Below, one piece after another: positions 10,955 to 23,445 of a stretch of 64,000 bases of DNA. Both the position numbers and the translations under genes were made by a program. How positions within the stretch are numbered: position 1 is the first letter of the stretch; each line of letters begins with the position of its first letter. Origin of the DNA: Phyto melanocephala (taxonomy: Eukaryota; Arthropoda; Insecta; Diptera; Rhinophoridae); the NCBI GenBank assembly GCA_941918925.1, contig OW799233.1:108369833-108433832 (forward strand). The letters run 5' to 3'. Below the pieces are notes generated by a model, which was not told the origin of the DNA, ran no database searches, and saw only the letters and a program-made list of their open reading frames with translations.

Positions 10955-11724
10955 TATACCCTTCACACAGTGAAAAAGGGTATATATAGGTTTGTCATTC
11001 CGTGTGAAATTTCTACAATTTTCATTTCCGACCCCATAAAGTATATATTTTCTGAAAGCTTATGAATAGGGGAGTCGATTAAGCTCTGTCAGTCTGTCAG
11101 TCTGTCCGTCTGTCCGTCTGACCGTCGGTCCGTGTGTATGTTGAAATCAACTTTTTGAAGCCCCCCGACATAGGTTGGACCCGGGTAAGGTATTAAAATA
11201 TCAGAAATATTCGGGAGTAGATCGGTATTGAAAATCAGAAACATCGGTACATAAACAACTGAGATATGAGCAAAAACCCACGACCACCTCGATTTTTTTT
11301 TTCACAAAAACAACATTACAACAACAACATACATACATACAAACGTGTATACTGGTTAGAGAAAACGTGGCATCGAATCCCAGCTGAGCCAAAAAAATTT
11401 TTTTTTTAATTTTTTTAAATTTTTTTTTTTTAATTTTTTTTTTATTTTTTATTTAATATATTATTTATATTTTTTTTTAAATTTTTTTGTTTTATATATA
11501 TTATATATGTATATAATAATTTTTTTTTTTATTTTTTTTTAAATTTTTTTTTTTTAATTTTTTTTTAAATTTTTTTTTTAATTTTTTTTTTTTTTTGTTT
11601 TTTTAACATACATACGTGAATTTATAATTTTACAATGGGATGTTTTTATATATGTATGTACGTATTTCATAGGGGATGAAAGGTATAAGATTCGGCACGG
11701 CCGAATATACCGCTCTTACTTGTT
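10955..11724 (+). mobile_element. INE-1/DINE-1-like element, A-type copy 1
   Basis: Starts TATACCCTTCACACAGTG, a 5' inverted repeat that also folds on itself with AAAAAGGGTATA. The core reads TTTGTCATTCCGTGTG, CGACCCCATAAAGTATAT and a GTCTGTCCGTCTG run, the mini-me GTCY hallmark. The 3' end is ATTCGGCACGGCCGAATAT, a perfect 7-bp hairpin, then GCTCTTACTTGTT. In this copy the GTGAAGGGTATATAAG block next to the hairpin is reduced (GATGAAAGGTATAAG). Position 11352-11390 carries the tRNA-like half (GGTTAGAG, ATCGAATCCCAGCTGAGCC), followed by about 200 bp of A and T runs. It has no protein and would rely on Helentron enzymes. Confidence 0.85.
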
Positions 11725-14564
11725 AATGCTAATATTGTTTATTGATTTTAAAAAATAAATTTCTTTTATGAACAACTCTTATTAAGTAAAAAAAAATTGT
11801 TTTTTTCTTTTGCTGCTTCGTTTTCTTCAATTACCTTTAAAACGGTCCGCTTTCTTAACCATCTGAGTATGTCAAAATCTCGTTGGTCAATAATTTCACA
11901 GGCTGCCTATTCCAATGCCTCATAAAAAGAATTATTTTGGGCACCACCATAATCATGTTCATCCGATAGCTCTTCCTTTAATAACATCCAAAATTTATTA
12001 GCTGAATTAATAAGACTTCCGCTTTTATATAAATGTTCTTAGATTTCCAATTTTTCTTTTAACGTTAAAGACTTCACGTTGAACTTAAGTATTTTTAAAA
12101 AGTGATTGCGAAATTTAGCTGAATGTAAGCACTAAATAAAACGGGTATATAAAAAGTTTTAGTTGACAGCTGATGACAATTCAAAAGCAAGCAGCTAGCG
12201 AAATCCCCAAATTATGCAGTTGAATCAGAGTTTAACTAATATTCTGTTGACTTAGATTTTAACTGTGTAGATAAAATCCGTTACAAAAATAAAAAAAAAT
12301 TAGCTGCTTATATTTTAAGAGCTTTTTAACTTAGTTCATATTTTCATATTTTATTGTTTATGGAAAAAATAAATTGTTCATATTTTGGTGTGTTCAAATA
12401 TTAGGGTGTACATATTATCTCGAGTGCACTGTATTTCTAAATACTTTTTTATTTTTGTTAGCTTCAACAATTGCAATCGTAATAATTAATTTTCTGGAAA
12501 TATAGTTGACATTTTATTAACAAAATATTTGAATTTTAATTTAAATATTTGCGATGCAATTCAACTTAATTAGTTTTAGTTAAATACAATGTAATTATTT
12601 GTTTTCAAAAGGACATTTACGCATTTAGAAAAATGTATGTGTGTATGTCTGTATAAGCAAATACATTTTTATTTCATTTAATTATAAATATTTTTTTTTT
12701 TTGTAAAATATTTAACGAAATTGAATATAGTTAAATACAGCTTGCAATAACTAAAAATTCTAATAAAATACGCACACATCGAAAAATTTAAAATTAATTT
12801 GAAATAAATTTTTAACTTTTTTGTTTGTTGAACTCATTAAACTGGTCATAAATTAAATTCATGGAATAAATTAAAATAAAATTAGAAAATCTTATCTTTT
12901 GCCGCAATAACAGAAGCAACAAAAAAGGCAAATAGACATTTTTTTTTCAAAAAACCAACAACGTATGGAAAAAAAATCTTTTACTAATTATCCCTTTTTT
13001 TAGAGAAAAATCAGAAGAGCAAAAAAATCAACTGGCAAAAAAGATGCATAAAACTCAATTACAGACTTTACAACTCATTGGAGTAAAATCGTTAGAGTAA
13101 TTAACATTTTTTTTTTTTTTTCTGGCAATTTTAAGTTTCGAGTGTAAGTCAACCAATCGCCCACCCACCAACAAACCAGGCATTCAGTTATGCCGAAGTG
13201 AAAATAATGACTCGGAGGCAGATTGAGGCATTTATATTTAAAGGAATTTTTATTTTTATTGGAAAAATTATGGCCAAACATCCATAGAAAAATCATAAAA
13301 TTTTCAACATTAACACATTATTAACTTAACTTTAGGGGTTGTGCGTTAGATTTCCCCCAGAGACTTTGGTTAATGGTCCTTGTTACTTTGCTCGTTAAAT
13401 AATATCAAAATTCAAATTTTATTGTAATAAAATAAATAAATAAAATTTTTAAATGACAATATAATAACATGTAATAATTATGTGCGAAAATGTGCTCGTG
13501 AATACCACTATTTCCTTAAAGGCGCATTAAGTGTACACACACACACTACTGATGACGATGATTTAGAAACTTTGCATTGAAGAGGAAAACCAAATTAAAA
13601 TTGTTACTTTTTTTCTTCTTTTCCTTATTTTTCATCAAATATTGAATAGTATTTACAGCATACAGGTGTTAATAGTGACATATAAAACGTTTTCATTTCA
13701 TACCATAGTTTCCTTAAATTGTTCACAGTATATTCGATTGGTTGACTGGTTGGATGGTTGATTGGTTGGTGGATGAATAGATAGATGGTGTAAAATGCAA
13801 ATTTATCTTAAACTGCAGTTAGAAACTGATGCTTTTAAGCTTGTCAGTCAGAAGAGTATCTTTCGGTACATAATATGTACTCGTATATACATGTCTGCTT
13901 GGCTTCATTTATACTACATATATACTTTTTGCAAGAATATTTTTTCCTAGCAAACTAGTGCTGGTTTCAGTACTGCTGATGCTGTGGCAAATGCATAATT
14001 TATGAAGATAAATGATCACAAGTTAACACAGTAAAAATAATAACACATTCAATCGTACATTTTGGAAAATACACATAGAGTGAATGTAATAAGCTTTAAA
14101 AATAATAGAAAATCTAAAACAGACCATAAGGATTTAAATAATAATTAAGTAGCAAATAATAGTTTACTTTAGAAGAATCATATGATGCTAATGAAAGATA
14201 TATTACAAAAAAAATTCATTTATGATGAACTTTATTTGCCTTTCTTCTTCTTCCCCTTTATTCTGATATAACAATTTAAAAAGGAAGAATTAAGTTTGTG
14301 AATTGGATTGTGCCAAAATTCATTTTTATATATTCACACTGCACATCACTTGCATGTATTTTAATGTATTTTTTGCATTTTTATGCTAAATGTTAAATTT
14401 TCTTAATATAGTTAAAAAGAAAAATTCGCTTAAACTAAAATTGAGAGCTTTTTTGTAAGCAAATAGTTTAAGTTATGAAAACTAGCGGTATAATAAATAG
14501 TTTTGGCTTTTTCTTTTTTTATGTAAAAATGCAGTTAAAAAACATATTATTTTAGCTCACCTAT
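11725..14564. other. Long AT-rich region, nothing recognised
   Basis: Nearly 3 kb without a supported gene or transposon end. Short open frames here are out of keeping with coding sequence. A GGTTGATTGGTTGG-type microrepeat lies near 13735-13775. A host intron would look like this, but I see no exons. Confidence 0.4.
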
Positions 14565-15790
14565 GGTGATAAGGGTATATCAGCTTTGTCATTCCGTTTG
14601 TAATTTCTACCATATTTATTTCCGACCCCATATGGTATATATTTCTAGAAAGTTTATGACTATGGAAGTCAATTGAGCAATGTTCTTGTGTCGGTCAAAA
14701 TTAACTTTAACCAGCCCCCACATGTTATTGCGAGCCGTATGTGGCATCAATCTTTTGCAAATATCCAGGAATATCCAACTATTTAAATTTAACGCGATCG
14801 CACCAAGACTTTCTGAGATATAAGCAAATAAATACGACTGCCTCTGTTTCTTCCATATTTTTACCACAAAAATCAAAATTTGTTATTTCTTAGTTAATTT
14901 CTAAAGAAGTTTGTAACCATTTGTAGATAGGGTATACATCTATGGACGCCATAAGAAAGTTAAATAGGTTATAAACCGACAAAGTTATAAGCAAAAATAA
15001 TTTTAAAAAATATTATAATAATTTTTTAATTATATAAATAACACAAACTCCTAATTAATGTTTGGACATGCTAAAGAAACCAAAATACAAGCTTTAGTCT
15101 CGAAAATTATTGCCTAGAAAAACTGATAAATCAGTTTGAAACTAACTGAGATATAAGCAACAAAATACAAACGTTCGGTGTTTTTCCTAAGATTTACGAA
15201 CAAAAAATGATTTTTGTCAGCTCTAGACAACGGAAAAGAACGTAATGGATATCAAAGGAGTGCTTAATTAGTGGAATATAATACATAATAAACAAATTTA
15301 AAATACAAAATGGCCGCCACTACAAAATGACGTACAATGATTTTATATATTGTATTAATCTAGTAATTAAAAATGTACCCACTTCAACCCCCTCAATATT
15401 AGTATCAAACGAGAGGTTTTTGCCAGTAGATTACAATAAACAATTAAAAAGTTAAAATCCAAGATGCCTTCCGAAATAAAATGGTGGTCGAAAATAGACA
15501 TTGTTCCATTAAACCCCCACAATATGGGTATCAAGTTAAGCTTACATTAACCAGAGTAAATTAACGTTTTTCTTTTAAGATTTCAATTTGTGACGCACAA
15601 ATCTTTATAAAAATGTCTTATTGAAAATAAAAAAGTTTTTGTATTTGTAAAATACTTTGAGTACAATTTTAAAACAGCTCCCATTTTGTGGAAGGAGAAA
15701 ATTAGAAAACGTTAACGTGTGTCAATTCTTCTTTTGAAAGTATTAGACTTCTAGTTAACATAAAACTGTTTTTTTTTTATTTTAAATTTA
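14565..15790 (+). repeat. Older INE-1-like element, diverged
   Basis: The start (AAGGGTATATCAGC, TTTGTCATTCCGTTTG, TTTCCGACCCCATATGGT) is clearly related to the A-type elements but much diverged, and the GTCY run is nearly gone. CTGAGATATAAGCAAATAAA and CCACAAAAATC follow as in the others. Further in are AAAATGGCCGCCAC, CCCCCTCAATATTAGTATCA and CCAAGATGCCTTCCG blocks that recur at 1480, 3110 and 29495. No clean 3' hairpin is visible, so the right boundary is approximate. Confidence 0.5.
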
Positions 15791-17282
15791 ACTCAAAGAA
15801 GTGTTTTTTTAGGTTTAAATCATTTTTTGAACTTTTTAAAAAATACCATTTTTCGCTGTTGATGATGCGTAATTTTTTCTCTCTAGTCAGTAATCTAGTC
15901 TAAGTAATCTATTTGAAATATGTTCACATGCTACTTGCAAAAAAATTAAGGGTCTCCTTTGAAAATTCTGCTTGTATTATTCTATATATTATATGAAGAG
16001 CAAAAAGGTTCAAACTAATTGCATGTGTTGAATGAAGATTATTTTTAGATTTATTTAAGAATATTTGTTCTTTAAAAAAAGCAACGGTCTTGTAATTTAG
16101 CAATGAAACTGAAGCCTTGTAGCAATAAATAGTTCTATGTTCCCACTTTGTTCCAAATCTTGACGATGCGCATGCGTTTCTAGTTGTTAAAGCTTTCTGC
16201 ATGTTGTCGCAACATCCACAATAAAAACAAAAAAACTTCTTCAATTGCCATGCAGATGCTTTATGTGTTTGTTCAATCCAACAAATTACATGTAAAACTT
16301 AACTTAACTAGTCAGCATCTGTTCAAGAGTTGTGGCAAATTACGTTAAGGCAACTATATTTTTGTTTTCTGTAGTTGTGTATAATTTTGTCTAAATTCGC
16401 TGTTTTATTTTCTTCTTGCTTGACTCCTATAATTTGTTTCTTGTATTTTTAGCTGATTTATGGAGGCATTTACAGCTGATTTTATCAATAAACATGTCTT
16501 AAAGAATTTACTTCATCGAGGTGTAATTTGGATTTAGTAATTGTTGTGTAAATGTAGACAGGCAAAACTAATAAAGATAAATGCATTCGGCTGGCTTATT
16601 TTATACGAGGGTCACATTAAAATTTTGTTTAATAAGTTTTTTTTTATTTAATTATTTTTGTCTGAATATAATAAGTTGGAGATGAATTCTCTTATGATTG
16701 AAGACATTTTATGTAGTCTGGATTGAATCTTAGATTTTAAAAAATTCTTTCTTCAGCAGCATTTGTTTAGTTTTGATTATTTTTATAAATATGTATGTAC
16801 ATAAATATAAAATATATTGCAAACAAATTTAAATATGTTTTCTTAGAAAACAATATTTTCAAATAAAAATTTCTGGTTGTTGGTTTTAAGCTAGTTTATT
16901 TGCAGTTCACTGGTACATATGCCAGATTTAAGTAAAACTTTTATTTTTTCAAACTTTTTCAAGAATTAAAGTAAAGATATACTGATGATTTGGCATAAGC
17001 GCCAGTGAAATGCATATAGTTCAGCTTAAACCCAAAATTAAAATAAATGTAATTAAAAAAAAAATAATTAAAATAATAAAATTAAATATTTTCAAACAAA
17101 TTTATATATGTAATTCTAAAGAGTATTAACAATATTCTCAATTTATAAAAAACTATCGACCGACCTAGCTTAACACGGGTGAAATTAAACAATGAAAAAT
17201 AAAAGCAAATACAATTACATATATTTCCCTAACTTTCCTAAAAATTTTGTATAGAAGAGTTTACTCCCTCTACTCTATTTAT
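15791..17282. other. No recognised feature
   Basis: AT-rich DNA. A 106-codon reverse-strand open frame at 15924-16244 has no motif I recognise and a composition typical of chance frames here. I do not call it a gene. Confidence 0.4.
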
Positions 17283-18211
17283 TATACCCTTCACACAGTG
17301 AAAAAGGGTATATATAGGTTTCTCATTCCGTGTGAAATTTCTACAATTTTGATTTCCGACCCCATAAAGTATATATTTTCTGAAAGCTTATGAATAGGGA
17401 AGTCGATTAAGCCCTGTCAGTCTGTCAGTCTGTCCGTCTGTCCGTCTGACCGTCTGTCCGTGTGTATGTTGAAATCAACTTTTTGAAGCCCCCCGACATA
17501 GGTTGGACCCGGGTAAGGTATTAAAATATCAGAAATATTCGGGAGTAGATCGGTATTGAAAATCAGAAACAACTGAGATATGAGCAAAAACCCACGACCA
17601 CCTCGATTTTTTTTTCACAAAAACAACATTACAACAACAACATACATACATACAAACGTGTATACTGGTTAGAGAAAACGTGGCATCGAATCCCAGCTGA
17701 GCCAAAAAAATTTTTTTTTAAATTTTTTTTTTATTTTTTATTTAATATATTATTTATATTTTTATTATAATTTTTTATTATTTTTTTTTTATTTTTTTTT
17801 TAAATTTTTTTTTTATTTTTTTTTTTTATTTTTTATTTAATATATTATTTATATTTTTATTATAATTTTTTATTATTTTTTTTTTAAATTTTTTTTTATT
17901 TTTTTTTTTTGTTTTATATATATTATATACATAATATTTTTTTTTTTAAATTTTTTTTAAATTTTTTTTTTAATTTTTAAAAAAAATTTTTTTTTAAATT
18001 TTTTTTAAATTTTTTTTTTTTTTTGTTTTTTTAAAATACATACTTGAATTTTTAATTTTACAATGGGACGTTTTTATATATGTATGTTTTTATATATATG
18101 TACGTATTTCATATGGGATGAATGGTGACACAAACCACTTTTATTGCATGACTACACGTTGTGAAGGGTATATAAGATTCGGCACGGCCGAATATAGCGC
18201 TCTTACTTGTT
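17283..18211 (+). mobile_element. INE-1/DINE-1-like element, A-type copy 2
   Basis: Complete copy. The 5' TATACCCTTCACACAGTG and the TGTGAAGGGTATA near the 3' end form a perfect 13-bp subterminal inverted repeat. The ATTCGGC-ACG-GCCGAAT hairpin and CTCTTACTTGTT close the element. It has the longest A/T-run block of the set (about 17710-18030) and the tRNA-like half at 17665-17703. The GTCTGTCCGTCTG run is at about 17418-17460. Closely similar to copies 1, 3 and 4. Confidence 0.88.
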
Positions 18212-18424
18212 TTTTTCATATACACACCTTGTCACAGAAATTACAAATACAAAAAAAGAGGCATTTAAAAGAAATGATCTTTCATACTTGCTGCAACTAG
18301 CTTTTATATACATTTCTTTATAAAGCGTTATTTTTAGTCAGCGGAAAACTTGGTAGCACTGTTTTCTGTGATATCAAATTTGACACTTCTTGGTTGTTAA
18401 ACCATTCAACTGTGCTGCCAATGA

Positions 18425-18900
18425 TATATATCGGTTTATCATTCCATTTGTAAAGTATATATATTCTGAAATCTTATGAATGAAGGAGTCGATTGGATAA
18501 AGTCCGTATGTCCATGCGTTGGTTAAAATCGATTTCTAGAAGCCTCATATTGCACAGATAGCAATCTTTTGAAAAAAATTTGAACAGTGAGTCGCTATTA
18601 AAAACAATCACAAATGCTCTATCACTTTTTGAGATATATACAAGTAAACAAAACGAACGACCTCTGTTTTTCACTATATTTTTTCCACAAAAATTACCAA
18701 TTTTTAGGCCCAGGATATTTTATAGACACGCTTGATAGAAAATTTGCCAAGGTTGCGACGTTATAGAAAACTAAACGGAGTGTTTGTTGTTGCTATTGCT
18801 AAGACAAAATATTTATATTTGCAAAGTTATATTTCTTAATAGACACGTCTCGAATAATGACTTCCAGGAAAATATTTATTTCTGACAATAGGTTACGAAA
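18425..18900 (+). repeat. Older INE-1-like element, diverged
   Basis: TTTATCATTCCATTTGTAAA, GAATGAAGGAGTCGATTGG and GAGATATATACAAGTAAAC parallel the A-type core. Termini and the 3' hairpin are absent, so only the internal part is supported. Confidence 0.45.
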
Positions 18901-18985
18901 ATAATGAAACTAGTTTACCACAAAGCAACCTGACCTTCCAGTTATAATTTAATTTATAAAAAATGTTTACTGAATTTTTCCTTAT

Positions 18986-19425
18986 GCTATAAACACAATC
19001 AAGTCCACCGACCATCGACTACAAGATGTCAAAAATAGAATACATGCGTGCTTATGAGAATAATTCTTTTAGCCGCTACACGACTACCGACTACACGGCT
19101 ACTTTTGTAGCCCGTAGCCAACTTAGGCTAATTTCAATTTTTCTTGGCTACAAAAAACAGATTAGTGCTGCCAATACAATAATTGCATGAAATGGTGGTT
19201 TTAAAAACGCAAAACATTAAATATCGCTATTAAAAACGCAAAAAACTATTATAGTGGTACCATTGGTTCACTTTAATACATATGTCAAAACAGATGTTTA
19301 TTTTTTGTAGATAGTGGTCGGTAGTCGTTAAAAGAATTAAGTAGCTGGCGACTTGGCTATTTTTGTAGCCAGCTACTTTTGTAGTCGGTAGTCGATGGTC
19401 GGTAGCCTTTGATTGTGTTTATAGC
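18986..19425. mobile_element. Foldback MITE with CTACCGACTAC-rich arms
   Basis: The left end GCTATAAACACAATCAAG is mirrored by TTGATTGTGTTTATAGC at the right end. Both arms continue with ACCGACCATCGACTAC and with GCTAC/GTAGC-rich words such as CTACTTTTGTAGCC. The middle is AT-rich and non-coding. Target duplication is unclear. This is a non-autonomous DNA element able to form a long imperfect hairpin. Confidence 0.75.
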
Positions 19426-20949
19426 TTTAATTGTATCGGGCTCATCACTAATAATAAAAAAAATAATAAAATACCTGTTATATAGATATTGATTTTCGAC
19501 AACTATTCTTTTCTATATTTCATGCTCCTATTTATAAGTATTTATTAAAAAAAAAAATCTACTCAATTTTAACAGAACACTGACAGATTACTGCGAATTT
19601 TCACTAAAAAAACTTACAAAAATGTTAAGAATTTTATTAAATTCTATTATTGCTTAAGCAATAAATATCATGATAAAGTAAAAACTAAAAAAGAATTTTA
19701 AAACACAAACTTGTACATAATTTTTTTGTTCTTTCATTCTTTTTACATACTTTTTTGCTGCCATTTCTATGCTGTGCAATTATATTTACACAATTAAACT
19801 TCATTAAATTAAATTGCTGTTTTCGAAACTAAAGTAAATGTAAAGCGAACATCTTCATGCACACAGTCAGCCAAACTCATTCATTCTTCATTCCTTAAGA
19901 CAGTCAGTCATTTCATTTACAAAATCACTCACTACATTACATAGAAGCGTCTAACTAAATGCGGCAGTAGTGTTAAAGTGAAAACGAAAAATCTGTGTTC
20001 ATAGTATATATTGAAACGTTTTCATTGTCATACAGCAATATTCGTACTGTAGATAATTACCAAAAAAAAAAAAAAAAAACTATACTAGACTTTATAGAGA
20101 CAATAATAATGTTCATGAATTTTAGAGCAAGGATACAACTTTTTACATCTTCTGTGGAAAAGAAACATTTTATGTGAATAATAAAACTTTTAAGAAAAGT
20201 TATGAATTAGGCTGCAACGAATCTTTTTATCATTTCTATAAAAATAATTAAAAAGCACAGGTCAAACGTCATGATGCGAATCGGTATTGAATATGAATAA
20301 AAATAAATAAGACCCTCACTCTGTTTTGAACTGAATTAGGATTTCCAAAGACGTCTATTTTAAGATTTTTAAGAAAATGTAAGCTATAACTTAGTTTAAA
20401 CATAGTTTTAGGTTTACATTTAAATCTATTAAAATGTTACAAACTAAATGATGAACCTAAGGTATGCAGCGATCTCGATAAAATGCTATAAAAGTAACAT
20501 TGAGAATAACATTCTGTACAAAAAAGTTTTGTTATTATAAAAAAATTATCGAGTGTTTCATTTATAACTTAGAAAATGGAGCCAACAAAAAAGTGTACCC
20601 TGTATAGGTCACTTTGAATCAGTGCAAAACAGTTTATAAAGGAATTAAATCACTATTGAATGTAAAATGCATTCTCAAATAGTATAAATTCTATAAAAGT
20701 TTTAGCCCTCGTATCATTGATCCGATTTTATAATTATATTGTTATAATTATAAGTAGAATCTAATATAATGCAAGATTTTTCAAATGTTTTGCACCCAAC
20801 CGCAAAATAATATAAATGTGTACACATGAAACAAATACACACACAGGGAAACCAAAAAAAGTGAATGCATGAGTTCATCCCATAATGAAGTGGTTCAATT
20901 CAGGTGATACAGGCATGATTTTTACATAAATGTGTTTTACATCATGTCT
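19426..20949. other. No recognised feature
   Basis: AT-rich DNA with scattered short frames. I see no gene, RNA gene or transposon terminus. Confidence 0.4.
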
Positions 20950-22085
20950 TTATATTTATTTATTTATTTTATTTGTCAATTCCTATACAACAAAATTTAA
21001 TCTTATATTCAAAGTATAGGAAAATAGTGTTTATAAATTAAATTTAGGGATTACACATTAATACAATTACATACATTTAGCTATATTAACTATAAAAAAA
21101 ATTATACTATAACAAATACATTACAATTAATTACAATTCACTGTTGTGTAAAAAAAATCAAATAAAAAAATGTTTAAAGCTATTTGCGTTGCTATTGAGT
21201 TGTTGAGTTTGGGGAAGAATATTCCGAAAATGCGACGCGTCTATAAAGAAGTGCCATTCAGATACAAGAAGACGGTGTAAAGGAATTATAATCTTTCTTC
21301 ACCTAAGTGATCTGGCAAGCCTAATCTTGTCTATAGGATATTGAGGAGCTTCTGAATAAATAATCTTATGCAAAAATAATAGAACGCGTATGTTAAGAAG
21401 ATTGTCAAAGGAAACACCGTAAAGTTTAGCGGAAATATTAGAAGCATGGTCATATCTTCTCAAACCATACACATATCTAATTACGTTATTACCTAAAAAG
21501 TTTAATTTCTTTTTACTAATTGAGTCGCAGCTTCCGAAAAGCTCACAGCCGTAAATTAAACCTGAAAGAAGATAGGATTTTGCAAGAAGTTTCCTTATCC
21601 CTAAGGGAGTAAAATATTGTGTCGGCCAAAGGCACCTTAGCTTAATATAAATTTGGCCTACGAGTGTAATAACATGGTTTGTCCAAGTAAGTGTATTATT
21701 AAACATTATTCCAAGGTTTTTTGCAACATTAACGATGTTGATCCTTTTCCCATTTATTAGAATGTTTACATCGATAACAGAATCGAGCGTTCTCTTTCGA
21801 ATTATTAGGCACTTTGATTTAAGGGGTTCAAACAAAGTCCATTCGCTGTTGCCCAACGAAAAATTCTATCCAAATCATCATTAACCCTAAACTTTGCAAT
21901 GCAAAAGCCGTTTTGGCAAATCATTGGCATAAATTGAAAAAAGTAGTGGTCCCAGAATGGACCATACCTCTTGTTAAGGGTAGTAAAGATGATTGAAAAT
22001 TATTAGAAGATACAAATTGCAAACGATTCGAAAGATATGAAGACAAAAGACGTGTTGAATTGTTAGAGAACTTTAAGAAGTGCCG
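20950..22085 (-). pseudogene. LINE reverse transcriptase fragment lacking the YADD box
   Basis: Read on the reverse strand, the 5' part gives FSNNSTRLLSSYLSNRLQFV, then a damaged GVPQGSILGPLLF region ending GPLLFSIYANDLPK. The catalytic YADD box should follow, but the sequence runs on into VNDDLDRIFRWATANGL, so the box is deleted. After a one-base frameshift a 185-codon open frame (21299-21856) continues through SKCLIIRK, AKNLGIMFNNTLTW, YGCELFG, GLRRYDHAS and VLLFLHKIIY. This is the thumb and C-terminal part of a Jockey/CR1-like polymerase. Downstream is a 3' untranslated region ending in an (AAAT)n tail, seen as TTTATTTATTTATTT near 20955. It is 5'-truncated, as is usual for LINEs. Confidence 0.82.
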
Positions 22086-22469
22086 AATATGAATATATTA
22101 ATTTTCTTCACTTAATTCCAATTTGTGCATGAAACGCATGAATATTAAGTGAAACAGACCCATGTTTTATGAATTGATTTTGTTTGTTTACATGAATTGT
22201 TTGAGATATTTTACATGCATTTGCATGTATTTTAAAGCACATCATTTATAGCAAAATATTTTAAATTTAGGGAGGAATGAAAATTGCCTTCTATTGCACT
22301 ATTGATTTAGAACTTATGAAAAATGTTATTCATATTGAATCAGTAAACATTTTTTTTTTTTGCTGGAAAAAAAGAGCGATACTGTGGTAGTGGTCTAAAT
22401 AGAAACTCGTTTTTATATAATTCGGTAACAAGCGAACCATTTAATATTTCCTAACAAAATTTTGCAGAG

Positions 22470-22894
22470 ACAGAGTGGAGGTCTATTTGAATACTGTAGA
22501 ATTGTTTGACCCTCTGTTGAAAGTGGGCGTGGCTTAACATTGAGATAGTTATTTTTAAATATTTTTAAAAAATATGCTTACATTTTCAGTTTACCTCCTA
22601 AAGTTAAAGAGATATTTAGGTTGAAAGTAAGAAAGAATCAAGTTTTTGGCTGAGTTTCTTGTATTTTTTCCCTTGACGGATTTTTTTAAGGCCGGACGGT
22701 TTTTTTTTAATATTACTTGAATAGCATATGCCCATGACTTTGCGTAGTTGGCGGGATAAACGGAAGCTAATGTGTTAATCTGGGTTGTAATCTTTCCGTT
22801 GCCAAATTGCGTTTAGTTCCGTTCAGCCGTTTTTGCTTGATTGTGTAACAAATATCTAAACATACAAAGATTCACATTTATTATATAAGTAGGA
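22470..22894 (-). mobile_element. Helitron 5' portion, family E
   Basis: On the reverse strand it begins TCCTACTTATATAATAAATG after a host A. It continues GTATGTTTAGATATTTGTTA, AAGCAAAAACGGCTGAACGG and AACGCAATTTGGCAACGGAA. This opening is typical of insect Helitron 5' ends. A GTTGAAAGTGGGCGTGGC word lies further in, near 22515. I find no CTAG 3' terminus, so the copy is probably truncated. Confidence 0.55.
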
Positions 22895-23291
22895 TATTTA
22901 ATTGCTCGCATGGTATTAAATTATCTCCAAAAACAAACCATTTCTTAACCACTGTATATCGTATAGTTCAGTGAACCACTGAATTTCAAAAATGTTATTG
23001 GCTGATTTCCGGGTGCAGTGAAAGCTCTTATAACTTGGCACGAATAGAAAAAATTAATTTGATAACTACAATTTGGATTATATCTAGACATTTTTTGTTA
23101 AATTTTTGTATTAAACAAAATTTTTTATACAGAGTATAGTTTGCAATATTAAATAAACTAAATAAAACTTATCGGAATTACTTCTGAGCTTTAGCTTTTA
23201 TCTCAGAATAAAATAAGGTGCAACTAAAATAATTTTTATACGAACACAAAACTGTTTTCAAAAAAAACATTTATGGAAATATAAATATTAA

Positions 23292-23445
23292 AAGCAAAGA
23301 AAAACCTTAGTTGGGTTATCACAATCAAAGAGCAACATACTATGATTGAATTTTATAATTATGGTTAAAACATATAATGGTTGCCATTTATCATTATTTT
23401 GTATAATTTAAGTACCATTCAATTATTATATTATAACTACAAATG
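23292..23445 (+). repeat. CACGCAAAG-family repeat, solo copy
   Basis: GCAAAGAAAAACCTTAG, then TCAAAGAGCAACATACTATG, AAACATATAATGGTTGCC and TATCATT match, with moderate divergence, the reverse complement of 41530-41690 over about 150 bp. The two copies lie in opposite orientation. No internal coding sequence. Confidence 0.7.

Noticed and set aside
11201..11392. Conserved small protein in A-type elements (also at 28693-29016, reverse strand)
   Set aside because: It is the reverse translation of the tRNA-like half and the ACAACAACATACATACA stretch; length and frame vary between copies.
11395..11610. Long A/T runs as origin or scaffold-attachment element
   Set aside because: The same run block occurs at the same place in every A-type copy, after the tRNA-like half, so it is best explained as an expanded SINE tail.
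15924..16244. 106-codon reverse-strand gene
   Set aside because: No recognisable motif, no splice context, and a cysteine/phenylalanine-rich composition expected of chance frames in this DNA.
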